Source: an uncultured Lachnospiraceae bacterium
GTDB lineage: Bacteria; Bacillota; Clostridia; Lachnospirales; Lachnospiraceae
DNA length: 34,048 nt
Direction: 5' to 3'
Assembly (NCBI GenBank): GCA_947626415.1
Contig: CANQSA010000025.1
Coordinates: forward strand, 1-34,048
Each line of letters opens with the position of its first letter. Position 1 is the first letter of the stretch. Below the pieces are notes generated by a model. That model searched no databases and had not been told where the DNA came from. It saw nothing but the letters and a program-made list of their open reading frames with translations. The translations under genes were made by a program, and so were the position numbers. Below, one piece after another: positions 8,507-17,543 of the stretch.

Positions 8507-9397
8507 ATGAACGCGAATTTTTTCATTGTCAGCGACGGCGCCTGTGATCTGCTGCCGTCCTATACAGAACAAAACGATGTACATGTCGTACCATTTTACG
8601 TTACCTTTGACGGCGTATCTTACCAGAAGGAAGGCACCGAGATCGACCATGACGGTTTCTATGAACGCATGATTAACGAGCACGCCATTCCAAAGTCTTC
8701 TCTTCCTCCGGTCGGCGATTACTATGCTGTTTTTGAACCGCTGGTACAGGCCGGGAAGCCAATCATCTGTATCTGTATCACTACGAAGTTCAGCGGTTCC
8801 TATAACAGTGCCATCAACGCCCGGGATGAGATCTTAGAGCAGTATCCCGACGCCCGGATCACGGTGCTCGATTCTACGCTGAACACAGTATGCCAGGGAT
8901 TATTTGTCAATGAGGCGGTGCGGATGCGGAACGCAGGGCTCTCTTATGAGGAGGCAGTTTCCCATCTGGAACGGATCAAGGACACCGGCCGCATCTATTT
9001 CACGGTAGGCTCCCTGGAATATCTGATCGCCAACGGGCGGATCGGGAAGCTGGCTGTGATCGCCGGCGATAAGCTCGGCATTAAACCGCTGATCATCATG
9101 CATGATGGAGATATTTCTCTGGGCGGTATCACCCGGAGCAGAAAAAAAGCCAAGCAGAATCTGCTTGGCCTGGTTGAAAAATATTTTAACCAGAATCAAC
9201 TGAATACCGACGATTACACTTTCACGATCGGCGCGGGTTACGGTTATGAAGAAGCCGATGAATACCGGCAGGAGTTTGAATCTTATGTACATGTTACCTG
9301 TAACCCGGATGTAAGGGCCCGGATCGGTGCCGCCGTCGGCTGTCATACCGGTCCTTACGCGCTGGGGATCGCATTCCTGAAGCGCTATGACGCATGA
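8507..9397 (+). CDS. DegV family protein (fatty-acid binding), copy 1
   Basis: A 296-residue DegV-fold protein. Members bind a fatty acid between two domains and serve as the FakB-type partner of fatty acid kinase in several Firmicutes. Family marks are VSDGACDLLPSY near the N-terminus, VPFYVTFDG, TTKFSGSYNSA (the conserved S-G-S/T-Y ligand motif), TGRIYFTVGSLEYLIANGRIG and the C-terminal GCHTGPYALGIAF. The start at 8507 is chosen because GGAG lies 6 nt upstream; an ATG at 8480 is in frame without a site. A palindrome in its promoter points to repression by a dimeric factor. It faces a paralogue downstream. Confidence 0.93.
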   Translation: MNANFFIVSDGACDLLPSYTEQNDVHVVPFYVTFDGVSYQKEGTEIDHDGFYERMINEHAIPKSSLPPVGDYYAVFEPLVQAGKPIICICITTKFSGSYNSAINARDEILEQYPDARITVLDSTLNTVCQGLFVNEAVRMRNAGLSYEEAVSHLERIKDTGRIYFTVGSLEYLIANGRIGKLAVIAGDKLGIKPLIIMHDGDISLGGITRSRKKAKQNLLGLVEKYFNQNQLNTDDYTFTIGAGYGYEEADEYRQEFESYVHVTCNPDVRARIGAAVGCHTGPYALGIAFLKRYDA

Positions 9398-9411
9398 TCG
9401 AATAGTTCTGT

Positions 9412-9445
9412 ACGCAGTCAGTACCGTTGGGGCTGGCTGCGTTTT
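9412..9445 (+). terminator. Intrinsic terminator between convergent degV genes
   Basis: ACGCAGTCAG (9412-9421) pairs with CTGGCTGCGT (9433-9442), with one G-T pair, an 11-nt loop and TTTT at 9442-9445. It lies 15 nt after the plus-strand DegV stop and overlaps the last bases of the opposing gene. Confidence 0.65.
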
Positions 9446-10328
9446 AATTCTGCCGGCGGTCGGCTTTTTCCAGAAATACAAGCGCCAGCATACCCGGTCC
9501 TACATGGGTTCCGATGATCGGTCCGATATTGGCGACGATAACCTCCTTCGCCAGATTGCCGGACAGCAGTTCCGCCTTTAATTGTTCCGCCATTTCCGGA
9601 TTATCCGCATGTCCTACGATCACCGTCTGCTCCGAAGGCTGATCTCCTCCCTGTCCGATCCGCTCAAGCAGATAGGAAAAGGCCTTTTTCGCGCCTCTTG
9701 CTTTGGCGACAACATACAATTTCCCGTCCGCATCCACACTTAATACCGGTTTGATCTTCAGCGCGGTCCCGACAACTGCGCTCACTGCGGACAGTCTGCC
9801 GCCCCGGTTCAGATGAAACAGATCCTCCACGGTAAACCAATGACCAATATGGAACCGATTTTCCAGGACCCACTGCGCCAGGGTATCGATATCCATGCCT
9901 TCTCTGCGCTTTACGCCTGCATGATAGACTAAAAGTCCTTCTCCGATCGAAGCGCTCAGCGAATCCAGACAAATGATTTTCCGGTCCGGGAACTCATCCT
10001 GCAGAGTCTCCGTCGCTACATTCGCCGAATTGTAAGAACCGCTCAGACCGGAAGAAAAGATAATTGCCAGAACGTCCCTTCCCGCTTCCAGATGTTTCCG
10101 GAACGTCTCTTCAAATACAAACGGAGTAAGCTGAGCTGTTGTCGGCATCTTGCCGTCTCTTAACTTTTGATAAAATTCTCTGCTGGACATCTCCCGTTCA
10201 TCCGGATAATGATAATATACCGTACCGTCGATATTAAATTCCATCGGAATAATATCTAAATCCAGTTCCTGCACCACTTCATCCGGCAGATCGCAGGTGG
10301 CGCCGGCAACAATCGCGTAATCTCTCAT
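9444..10328 (-). CDS. DegV family protein (fatty-acid binding), copy 2
   Basis: A 294-residue DegV protein, clearly paralogous in layout to the convergent neighbour but quite different in sequence. Marks are AGATCDLPDEVV, DIIPMEFNIDG, the ligand motif SSGLSGSYNSA, WFTVEDLFHLNRGGRLS and the C-terminal IGTHVGPGMLALVF. GGAGG 6 nt before the ATG at 10328 fixes the start; an ATG 12 nt upstream is part of that site. Two copies in one genome are usual for DegV/FakB proteins, which differ in preferred acyl chain, but the preference cannot be read here. Confidence 0.93.
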   Translation of the reverse strand: MRDYAIVAGATCDLPDEVVQELDLDIIPMEFNIDGTVYYHYPDEREMSSREFYQKLRDGKMPTTAQLTPFVFEETFRKHLEAGRDVLAIIFSSGLSGSYNSANVATETLQDEFPDRKIICLDSLSASIGEGLLVYHAGVKRREGMDIDTLAQWVLENRFHIGHWFTVEDLFHLNRGGRLSAVSAVVGTALKIKPVLSVDADGKLYVVAKARGAKKAFSYLLERIGQGGDQPSEQTVIVGHADNPEMAEQLKAELLSGNLAKEVIVANIGPIIGTHVGPGMLALVFLEKADRRQN

Positions 10329-10362
10329 AAATTCCTCCATGCTTTCTCTTAAATCTTTTTTT

Positions 10363-10410
10363 ATTCTATCATGGAGGCTTTCTATCTGTCAAACAGATTT
10401 CAGTGAAATC
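10363..10410 (-). promoter_or_regulatory. Promoter of the second DegV gene plus adjacent palindrome
   Basis: On the minus strand, TTGACA (10387-10392), an 18-bp spacer and TAGAAT (10363-10368). Just upstream of the -35 box is the perfect palindrome GATTTCAGTGAAATC (10396-10410), which could bind a dimeric regulator. It differs in sequence from the palindrome in front of the first DegV gene. Confidence 0.6.
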
Positions 10411-10415
10411 CCATT

Positions 10416-11297
10416 TCACATTTCCGCCGCGCCCGGCGGCTTAAAGCCTTCGCCAAACACTTCGCCGGCCGACGTTACGATCAGAAACGCTTTCGGATCT
10501 TCTTCCCGCACAATTTTCAATGCTTTATAATACAGCTGCTTCCGCATCACGCACAGGATAATATCCCTTGCCTGATTTTCATAGGCGCCGGCTCCGCTTA
10601 TAAAAGTTACGCCCACCTGCAGTTCCTGCAGAAACCGTTTCGCAATCGGCCGTTCTCTCCGGCTGATGACCAGAATCAGCTTCGCTTCCTCCCTGCCATA
10701 CAGGACAAAGTCCAAAACAAACGCGTTGATCACTGCCGTCATTCCCGCATAGATTCCGGATTCGATATTTCCGAACACCGGCACAGACAGTCCCACGATT
10801 ACGGCGTCCATTACCAGAAAAATCCTTCCGGTCCTGATATGCGGATACTTCTGTTTGATCAGGCGCACGATAATATCCATGCCGCCTGTCGTGGCGCCGG
10901 CGCGGAAAATAATCCCCATGCCAAGCGCCAGCAGGCTTCCGCCCGCAATGACCGAAAGCAGTCTGTCGCCCGTAATCGGCCCGAATGCGGAGAAAAGATC
11001 CACGAAAACAGAAGAAGCCAGGACGACCGCGACCGTTTTCCAGGTAAACCGCCAGCCCAGTTTCCAGGCTCCCACCGCCAGGATCGGAAGATTCAGCATA
11101 AAAATAGTGATACCGGTGGGAATCCCGGTCAGCGTATTCAGCATAATAGCAATGCCGTTTACGCCGCCGGGCACCAGCCGGTGAGGATCTAAGAACAGCC
11201 CGATTGCCGCTCCGTATCCTACAACGCCTGCCAGCAAAATCCCGCACCGTATCACTTGTTTTCCGATATCCTTCCCTGCTGCAGCTTTCATTTCCAT
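10416..11297 (-). CDS. YitT/DUF2179 family membrane protein
   Basis: A 293-residue protein with about five to six transmembrane helices in the first 200 residues and a C-terminal soluble DUF2179-type domain (about 205-285; VISRRERPIAKRFLQELQVGVTFISGAGAY...). Family marks are the GLFLDPHRLVPGGVNGIAIML segment and ATTGGMDIIVRLI. The function is not established for the family. It lies 63 bp after deoD in the same direction and may be the last gene of the PL11-deoD transcript. GAGG four bases before the ATG supports the chosen start. Confidence 0.88.
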   Translation of the reverse strand: MEMKAAAGKDIGKQVIRCGILLAGVVGYGAAIGLFLDPHRLVPGGVNGIAIMLNTLTGIPTGITIFMLNLPILAVGAWKLGWRFTWKTVAVVLASSVFVDLFSAFGPITGDRLLSVIAGGSLLALGMGIIFRAGATTGGMDIIVRLIKQKYPHIRTGRIFLVMDAVIVGLSVPVFGNIESGIYAGMTAVINAFVLDFVLYGREEAKLILVISRRERPIAKRFLQELQVGVTFISGAGAYENQARDIILCVMRKQLYYKALKIVREEDPKAFLIVTSAGEVFGEGFKPPGAAEM

Positions 11298-11360
11298 ACC
11301 GCCTCACTGATTTTTCAGATAGGATATCCGTTTTTTTCTTCTTTATACCGTTTTCTCAGG

Positions 11361-12071
11361 CTAAACGGCTGCGCTCAGTTCCAGCGCCGTTTCGATCATG
11401 GCGGTCAGCCCCTGCTCCCGTTCTTTCGCAGACATGGCTTCACTGCCAAAGATCAGATCTGAAACCGTCAGCAGCGCCAGCGCCTTCTTCCCGGCTCTGG
11501 CCGCATTCATATACAAAGCCACGCTTTCCATCTCCACCGCCAGAACGCCCATCTTTTTCCAGGAGGCTGCGGCGTCTGCATTATCGTTATAAAAGCAGTC
11601 GGAAGAAAGCACATTGCCAACCCGGATCGGAAGATCCTTTTTTCGGGCAAGGCCGACTGCTTTTTCCAGCAATCCGTAATCCGCGATGGGCGCAAACGGA
11701 CCCGGCAGCCGAAACTGCGCGCCGTAATTAGAATCCGTACAGGCTCCCATAGCCGCGATCAGATCGCCTACATGGACCCCTTCCGCGATCCCGCCTGCCG
11801 ATCCGATCCGAATGATCGTTTCCACATCATACAGATTGTACAGTTCATAGCTGTAGATCCCAATGGACGGGATCCCCATCCCGTGCCCCATCACGGAAAC
11901 CGGCTTCCCTCGGTAGGTTCCCGTATAGCCGAACATATTCCGTACTTCATTAAACAAAACCGGCTGTTCCAGATAATGCTCCGCGATAAATTTCGCGCGG
12001 AGCGGATCGCCCGGCATTAAAACCGTTTTCGCAATCTCGCCTTTTTCCGCCTGATTGTGTGGTGTGCTCAT
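11361..12071 (-). CDS. deoD: Purine nucleoside phosphorylase, DeoD type
   Basis: A 236-residue hexameric-type phosphorylase that splits purine (deoxy)nucleosides with phosphate for salvage. The N-terminal STPHNQAEKGEIA contains the His5 contributed to the neighbouring subunit's site. VLMPGDPLRAKFIAE is the phosphate-binding segment, followed by GHGMGIPS, RIGSAGG, AVEMESVALY (ribose site) and the catalytic Asp in LLTVSDLI. The length matches the family. AGAGG before the ATG is a good ribosome site. It starts 21 bp after the rhamnogalacturonan lyase stop, so co-transcription is likely, although no pathway link is obvious. Confidence 0.96.
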   Translation of the reverse strand: MSTPHNQAEKGEIAKTVLMPGDPLRAKFIAEHYLEQPVLFNEVRNMFGYTGTYRGKPVSVMGHGMGIPSIGIYSYELYNLYDVETIIRIGSAGGIAEGVHVGDLIAAMGACTDSNYGAQFRLPGPFAPIADYGLLEKAVGLARKKDLPIRVGNVLSSDCFYNDNADAAASWKKMGVLAVEMESVALYMNAARAGKKALALLTVSDLIFGSEAMSAKEREQGLTAMIETALELSAAV

Positions 12072-12092
12072 ATTTCCTCTTTTCCGAACCGT

Positions 12093-14816
12093 TTACGTTC
12101 TATTTGCATTTACATACCGCAGCTCCGGTATCGGCACTTCGTTCATATCGTCGCCGATATAAAAACCGGTATGCGGCGGCTGGTTATAGGCCACGTTCTG
12201 CCAGGCAATGCCGAGCCGGTAAACCGGGTCGTGCATAAAGGTATAAAACCTGTGCTCCGTCAGATCTGTCGTGGTATAGATCCGCAGATGGGTACTGTCC
12301 TTATCCCGCCAGATTACTTCTTCCCGCCAGTCCCCGAACAGGCTTGCCTGCAGGCAGGGGTTCCCCTTGGAACCGTTGTTGGCCGGGCAGTCCACGGTAT
12401 CCAGCAAAATCTCCAGTTTTTCCGTTTCCCAGTTCCACTTGTAGATCCGTCCGACGCTGATATTCGTTTCATACCCTGACCACTCGTGATCACACAGTTC
12501 CCGAAGCAGATCTCCGTCCCACCAGACCGCGAAATTGATCGAAGGCGGTGAGGTCTGACTGATCAGCGTGCCATCGTAATTATAAAGTCCCGCGCCTTCA
12601 AACGCCCAGAGCTGATTACCCCGATACCGGGGGTCGATCTTTGCCGTCAGGCCGCGTCCCGTATCACAGCCCGTATATTTTCCGAATCGGATTTTTCCGG
12701 TTCCCGCGTCCCGCAGCTCCATTCCGTAGGGACAATCCGCATGCTCATGGATTCCGTAAAAATCATACCCGACGCTGTCCGGTGAAAATCTGCCCACATG
12801 CATGGCGTCTCCGTGTCCCAGGCCCGTGCTGTAAAGACCGGTCCCGTCATGATCGATCACGCAGGCCCCGTACAGAATCTCGTCACAGCCGTCGCCGTCC
12901 ACATCCGCCACTGCCAGATTGTGGAAGCCCTGGTTGGTATACGAGAGATTCTGCTCTTTTCCCGCCTGAAATCTCCACCGCTTTATCAGTTTCTTCTCCT
13001 TTAAATCATAAGCCACCAGATTCGTCCGCATTCCGTAATCATAATAGCCACGGCACATTACCGCGCTGGGATGTTCGCCGTCCAGATAAGCGACACAGGC
13101 CAGAAACCGGTCGCACCGGTTTCCCCAGGAGTCTCCGTACTCGGTGATATCGCCCCGCGGCGGATCATAGGGAACAGTATCCAATGCCGCGCCGGTCTGT
13201 CCGTCGAATACCGTCAGATATTCCGGTCCTTCCAATATGAAACCGTCCGAATTCCGATAGTCTGCCCTGGCATCCCCGATTACATGCCCCAGTCCATCTA
13301 CTGTGCCGTCCGCAGTCTTACAGATCATCTCCGCATATCCGTCGCCATCGAAATCATACACCAAAAACTGGGTATAATGTGCGCCGCAGCGAATATTGGG
13401 CCCCAGTCCGATGCGCCACAGCATTGTGCCGTCCAGCTTATAAGCGTCCAGAAAGACTAAGCCCGAATACCCTTTATGGGAGTTGTCTTTCCCATTGCAG
13501 TCCCATTTTAACACGATCTCATATTCGCCGTCCCCATCCAGATCGGCGGCGCTTGCATCATTCGCCGTATATTCGTATGTATGTCCGTCCGGCGTCGTAT
13601 ACGGTTCCGGTTTTTTCAGCGGAAGCTCCAGATAATTGTGCAGCCACGGCTTCGCGACATTCCCGGGTTTTTTGCACGTTTCTTCTTCCTCCGTCCCATT
13701 TACGACCTTACGCACCTCATAGACGGTATCTTTCGTTCCGTTCCGATGAAAATAATTGGTCGCGCCCGTGATCGGCTCCTGATTTAATCTCACTCCGTCC
13801 GCATACAGGTTAAATCCTATCTGCGCGGCATATTCATAAGCCTGCAGCCGCCAGCTTAAAAAGACACCAGATTCCCCGGTGTCTTTTTCCTCTGCTGCCA
13901 CTGCGGTGAGACCGCGGTTTAATTCTTCTGCCTGCCGGCTGCGCCTAAGACGGTGTACCGGAGAATTTAAAATGGTCTTATTGGAAATTCCCCCTAAACT
14001 CTCAGTCGTCATAGCATACATATATTCCCGATCCGTAGGGATCTGATCTACGAACTCCAGCGTCTTTGCGTCAACGCAGCCGATCTTCTTCCACGGAAGG
14101 TCTTCGGATGTTCTGCGGTATAAGACATACTGGCGGATCCCTTCTTCGTAATCCCATGCCAGCTTTACGGAGTCGTCTGTTACGTCTTCCACCCGGAAAT
14201 TAAACGGATAGAGTTTGAACTTGGAACTCTCCACGATCTGCATCTGAATCGGCTCACTCCGCTCTCCTTCAAAGCCCAGTTCATTGACAGCGCACACCTG
14301 ATAGCTGTAGGTTCGGCATAACTCTACTTCATCATCAAAATACGCGTGCCCGATCACCTCGATACAGGTCTCCGGAATATCCGGATCATCGACAACCGTC
14401 TTATACAGGCGGAACTGATCTCCCTCGCAGTCCCATCCGATCACCACGCTGGACTTCTCCAGAGAAGCCACATGCTTCTCCTCGATCCCGGTGGGGACCG
14501 CTTCTACTTTCCTCGCGATATCCAGTCCCTGGATCCGGACATATTTCCCGGAAAAAGCAGCCGTCAGTTTTCCGTCTGTCACTTCCGCTTCAAACACGGC
14601 TTCCGTTATCTTCTTATCTGCCATCCACATGGGCGGCTGTTCTGCCCCATTGAGCTTCGTATACACATTGACATCGCCCTCATGGTTCGGATCTCCCGCA
14701 TAAACGCGGACCTGATACGTTCCGTTCTCCAGAGAAACGGTATATTCGGTCTGCGCAGTCTGTACCGCCGCCTCCTGGCCGGGGGTCAACACATTGTCTG
14801 TTATCTGAATCTGCAT
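12093..14816 (-). CDS. Rhamnogalacturonan lyase, PL11 family, intracellular, with two FN3-like modules
   Basis: A 907-residue polysaccharide lyase that cleaves the rhamnose-galacturonate backbone of pectin. From the N-terminus there is a beta-sandwich, possibly carbohydrate-binding module (about 1-105), two fibronectin-III-like modules (about 110-195 and 200-290) and the PL11 beta-propeller (about 310-900). The propeller has repeated calcium-type motifs ADLDGDGEYE, YDFDGDGYAE and ADVDGDGCDE, and the family signature GDSWGNRCDRFLACVAYLDG with MCRGYY. GGGAGG before the ATG at 14816 decides the start; the frame extends 87 nt upstream but without a ribosome site. Neither start gives a signal peptide, so it probably acts on imported oligosaccharides in the cytoplasm. 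It is longer than the plain family enzymes because of the N-terminal modules. Confidence 0.92.
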   Translation of the reverse strand: MQIQITDNVLTPGQEAAVQTAQTEYTVSLENGTYQVRVYAGDPNHEGDVNVYTKLNGAEQPPMWMADKKITEAVFEAEVTDGKLTAAFSGKYVRIQGLDIARKVEAVPTGIEEKHVASLEKSSVVIGWDCEGDQFRLYKTVVDDPDIPETCIEVIGHAYFDDEVELCRTYSYQVCAVNELGFEGERSEPIQMQIVESSKFKLYPFNFRVEDVTDDSVKLAWDYEEGIRQYVLYRRTSEDLPWKKIGCVDAKTLEFVDQIPTDREYMYAMTTESLGGISNKTILNSPVHRLRRSRQAEELNRGLTAVAAEEKDTGESGVFLSWRLQAYEYAAQIGFNLYADGVRLNQEPITGATNYFHRNGTKDTVYEVRKVVNGTEEEETCKKPGNVAKPWLHNYLELPLKKPEPYTTPDGHTYEYTANDASAADLDGDGEYEIVLKWDCNGKDNSHKGYSGLVFLDAYKLDGTMLWRIGLGPNIRCGAHYTQFLVYDFDGDGYAEMICKTADGTVDGLGHVIGDARADYRNSDGFILEGPEYLTVFDGQTGAALDTVPYDPPRGDITEYGDSWGNRCDRFLACVAYLDGEHPSAVMCRGYYDYGMRTNLVAYDLKEKKLIKRWRFQAGKEQNLSYTNQGFHNLAVADVDGDGCDEILYGACVIDHDGTGLYSTGLGHGDAMHVGRFSPDSVGYDFYGIHEHADCPYGMELRDAGTGKIRFGKYTGCDTGRGLTAKIDPRYRGNQLWAFEGAGLYNYDGTLISQTSPPSINFAVWWDGDLLRELCDHEWSGYETNISVGRIYKWNWETEKLEILLDTVDCPANNGSKGNPCLQASLFGDWREEVIWRDKDSTHLRIYTTTDLTEHRFYTFMHDPVYRLGIAWQNVAYNQPPHTGFYIGDDMNEVPIPELRYVNANRT

Positions 14817-14909
14817 ACTTCCTCCCTTTTTGACGATTCCAAATCCATCCTGTTCTTTATTCAGTTTACCACATTTCTTTTCAAATGAAAAGGAAAAATG
14901 CAAATATAA

Positions 14910-14938
14910 TTGACGGAAACTGCTTTTTTGTTTATGAT
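14910..14938 (+). promoter_or_regulatory. Promoter of the GH5 gene
   Basis: TTGACG (14910-14915), a 17-bp spacer and TATGAT (14933-14938), 36 bp before the chosen start. It lies in the divergent gap shared with the PL11 gene. I did not find an equally clear promoter for the opposite strand. Confidence 0.6.
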
Positions 14939-14974
14939 AAAAATATAACGATACAAAGGAGACTTTTCACTGTT

Positions 14975-16780
14975 ATGCAGATCAATAAAAAGCAGCTTTC
15001 CGCTGTCGGGATCATCATTCTTTTATTATGTATTATCTTTCTGACCGGTTATTTTATCGGAAAACAGACCCACAAGGATTCCTCATCGGAACCGGAGGGA
15101 ACGACTCTTTTATCCAATCAGACGGATACCGACCGTTCGGAAACTGCTTCTGATGAGACAGATTCCGATTCCGGCGATCCGGATTCCCATACAGAACTTT
15201 CCGAACAGGAGACTGTCTCTGACAGTACCGAGCAGAACGCCGGCTCTACCCGGACAGATACCACAACTTCCAAAAGCCCTGCTTCCACTACTTCCGGAAA
15301 AACGCAGACCGCCGGAGGAAGCGGTTCCGGGAACGGCACAGGGGGCAGTTCCGGCGGAAATCAGAACCCCGGTACACAGGGGAACAATCCCAAACCCACA
15401 ACTCCGAAAACGACCTCCAAAAAAGCCACACAGAACACAACGGTTCCCAAAGCGAAAACAGGTCTGGCGGTTCCTTCCGTTTCCGGCAGACTGCAGGTCA
15501 AGGGTTCCCAGTTATGTGATAAGAACGGCAAGGCTGTACAGCTGCGGGGACTCAGCACACACGGAATCGCCTGGTTCCCCGACTATGTCAATCAGACGCT
15601 GTTCGGAGAATTCCGCAATAACTGGAATGTCAATGTGATCCGCCTCGCCATGTATACGGCAGAATACAACGGCTACTGTACCGGCGGCGATCAGAGTTGG
15701 TTAAAGAAGCTGGTTTCCAGCGGCGTAGAATACGCGACGAGAAATGATATGTATGTGATCATCGACTGGCATATTTTATCGGACGGCAATCCCAATACAT
15801 ACAAATCCCAGGCAAAAGCCTTTTTCAAAGAAATGTCGAAAAAATACGCCGGCTACAACAATGTCATATATGAAATCTGCAACGAGCCAAACGGCGGCAC
15901 CGGTTGGAGCACCATTAAATCTTACGCCGAAGAGATCATTAAAGTGATCCGCGCCAACGACAAAAACGCGGTGATCCTGGTCGGTACGCCCACCTGGTCC
16001 CAGGAAGTCGACAAGGCTGCCGCCAACCCGATCACCAAATATAAAAATATCATGTACACACTGCATTTTTACGCCGACACGCACCGAGACGATCTGCGGA
16101 ACCGGATGATCTCCGCCGTAAAAGGCGGTCTGCCTGTTTTCGTATCCGAATACGGGATCTGTGACGCCAGCGGCAGCGGCGCGATCAATACCGCGCAGGC
16201 AAACGCGTGGGTCAGCGCCATGGATCAGTATAACATCAGTTATGTGGCATGGAATATTTCCAACAAGGCGGAGACCAGTTCTATCATTAAAAGCAGCTGC
16301 ACAAAAACTTCGGGGATCAAGAGCAGCGATCTGAGCGATTCCGGAAAATGGCTGTACAATATGCTCCGGGGCAAAAGCGGTGCGCCCGGCAAGGTAGTGG
16401 TTCCGCAGGCTACCAATCAGACGTCCCAGAAACAGACGCAGCAGACACAGCAACAGCAGCAGACAACGCCGAAACCGGTGACAGGAAACAATTCCACCCT
16501 TAGCTATACGGCAAAGGTTACCAACTCCTGGGAAGAAAACGGAAAAACCTGTTACCAGTATGATGTAACCATTACATCAAAAAAGGCCTGTACCAGTTGG
16601 ACTCTGTCCCTGCCGTTCAGCGGAGCAGTCGAATTCTCCCAGGGATGGAACGGCAATTACAAAGTCAGCGGCAAGACCTTAACGGTCACTTCCATGGATT
16701 ATAACGGAACCCTGAAAGCCGGAGACACGATCAGTATCGGCTTTATTATCAAAGGAAGCGCCAGTTTAAAGTTAAAATAA
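14975..16780 (+). CDS. Membrane-anchored GH5 endoglucanase with C-terminal CBM2-like module
   Basis: A 601-residue enzyme that most likely cleaves beta-1,4-glucan outside the cell. Residues 9-27 form one hydrophobic segment without a clear cleavage site (signal anchor). A Ser/Thr/Gly/Pro-rich linker (about 33-165) follows, then the GH5 barrel (about 170-465). The acid/base is Glu304 in YEICNEPN and the nucleophile Glu392 in VFVSEYG, with WH in IIDWHIL. After a Gln-rich linker (about 486-500), residues 508-600 form a CBM2-like cellulose-binding module (GWNGNYKVSGKTL...GDTISIGFI). The GH5 subfamily looks like subfamily 2. AAAGGAG lies 13 nt before the ATG, which is long, but no closer in-frame start exists. 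Confidence 0.92.
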   Translation: MQINKKQLSAVGIIILLLCIIFLTGYFIGKQTHKDSSSEPEGTTLLSNQTDTDRSETASDETDSDSGDPDSHTELSEQETVSDSTEQNAGSTRTDTTTSKSPASTTSGKTQTAGGSGSGNGTGGSSGGNQNPGTQGNNPKPTTPKTTSKKATQNTTVPKAKTGLAVPSVSGRLQVKGSQLCDKNGKAVQLRGLSTHGIAWFPDYVNQTLFGEFRNNWNVNVIRLAMYTAEYNGYCTGGDQSWLKKLVSSGVEYATRNDMYVIIDWHILSDGNPNTYKSQAKAFFKEMSKKYAGYNNVIYEICNEPNGGTGWSTIKSYAEEIIKVIRANDKNAVILVGTPTWSQEVDKAAANPITKYKNIMYTLHFYADTHRDDLRNRMISAVKGGLPVFVSEYGICDASGSGAINTAQANAWVSAMDQYNISYVAWNISNKAETSSIIKSSCTKTSGIKSSDLSDSGKWLYNMLRGKSGAPGKVVVPQATNQTSQKQTQQTQQQQQTTPKPVTGNNSTLSYTAKVTNSWEENGKTCYQYDVTITSKKACTSWTLSLPFSGAVEFSQGWNGNYKVSGKTLTVTSMDYNGTLKAGDTISIGFIIKGSASLKLK

Positions 16781-16789
16781 GGAATGCTT

Positions 16790-17533
16790 TTATTTCAGAC
16801 GGGGACTCTTTTTTCTCAGCGCTTCAAACGTGCTGAGCATGTCCTTCAAATGTTCATTCAGCGTCTGCTCAAACCGAAGTGGACGGAAAAACCGATATCT
16901 TGCGGTCTTTTCCTGTACACTTCGGATGTGCATCCGCAGATTCTCATACTTGACAATGACCGCATTGTCTTCTGCGAATTTCTTCAGTTTTGTGATCAGC
17001 TGTACAGACTGTACCGCATCGATCAAAAATACGCCGAAAAACAATCCGATAAAGAACGAAAACGCCAGATTTCGGGACAGCCAGTCCAATGCATCGAGGA
17101 TGTGCGGATGGATCGCGAAGTAATACAGCGCACCCAAAAGCGCCCAGAACAGAGAAAACTTCGGACAGATGATTCCCTGGATATTGCCCCACTCTTCACG
17201 GTAATCCCACAGTCGTACCTTCATCACTTTCAATGCCAGAATCCCGGCTATGTATTCGATCACCGTCATACAGACAGCCATGCCGAGAAACAGAACGACC
17301 TTGTTCCAAACCGGATCCGCGATCATATTAAAGTCCTCCAGCCGGGCGATCAGATATAAGAAACACAATCCGCATCCGTACAGCGGCAGATAAGGACCCG
17401 TACAAAAACCGGGATTAATCCACTTCCGTTCCGGATTCGCCGAGGAAATAAACCGTCTGAAAAACAATTCCAGTACCCATCCCGCAACAGAGCCGATAAA
17501 AAATAAAAATGCTAAAATCAAAAATAAATTCAT
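16790..17533 (-). CDS. CmpB-type membrane protein (putative ABC-transporter type IV family)
   Basis: A 247-residue protein with about five transmembrane helices in the first 170 residues. Marks are the AGWVLELFFRRF segment, KWINPGFCTGPYLPLYGCG, EYIAGILALKVMKVRLWDY and GIICPKFSLFWALLG, followed by a basic cytoplasmic tail (about 180-247). These patterns match the Firmicutes family named putative ABC-transporter type IV, whose function is not really known despite the name. No ATPase gene is adjacent. GAGG 5 nt before the ATG at 17533 sets the start; the frame stays open further upstream only through a hairpin region. Confidence 0.85.
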   Translation of the reverse strand: MNLFLILAFLFFIGSVAGWVLELFFRRFISSANPERKWINPGFCTGPYLPLYGCGLCFLYLIARLEDFNMIADPVWNKVVLFLGMAVCMTVIEYIAGILALKVMKVRLWDYREEWGNIQGIICPKFSLFWALLGALYYFAIHPHILDALDWLSRNLAFSFFIGLFFGVFLIDAVQSVQLITKLKKFAEDNAVIVKYENLRMHIRSVQEKTARYRFFRPLRFEQTLNEHLKDMLSTFEALRKKSPRLK

Positions 17534-17543
17534 ATTAACCTCA

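Noticed and set aside
10579-11307. A 242-codon minus-strand frame overlapping the YitT gene
   Set aside because: It is the shifted frame of the same gene, with Arg/Cys/Gly-rich sequence and no membrane pattern.
15153-15638. Pro/Arg-rich frame inside the GH5 linker
   Set aside because: It is an off-frame translation of the low-complexity linker; the GH5 frame is continuous with catalytic motifs.
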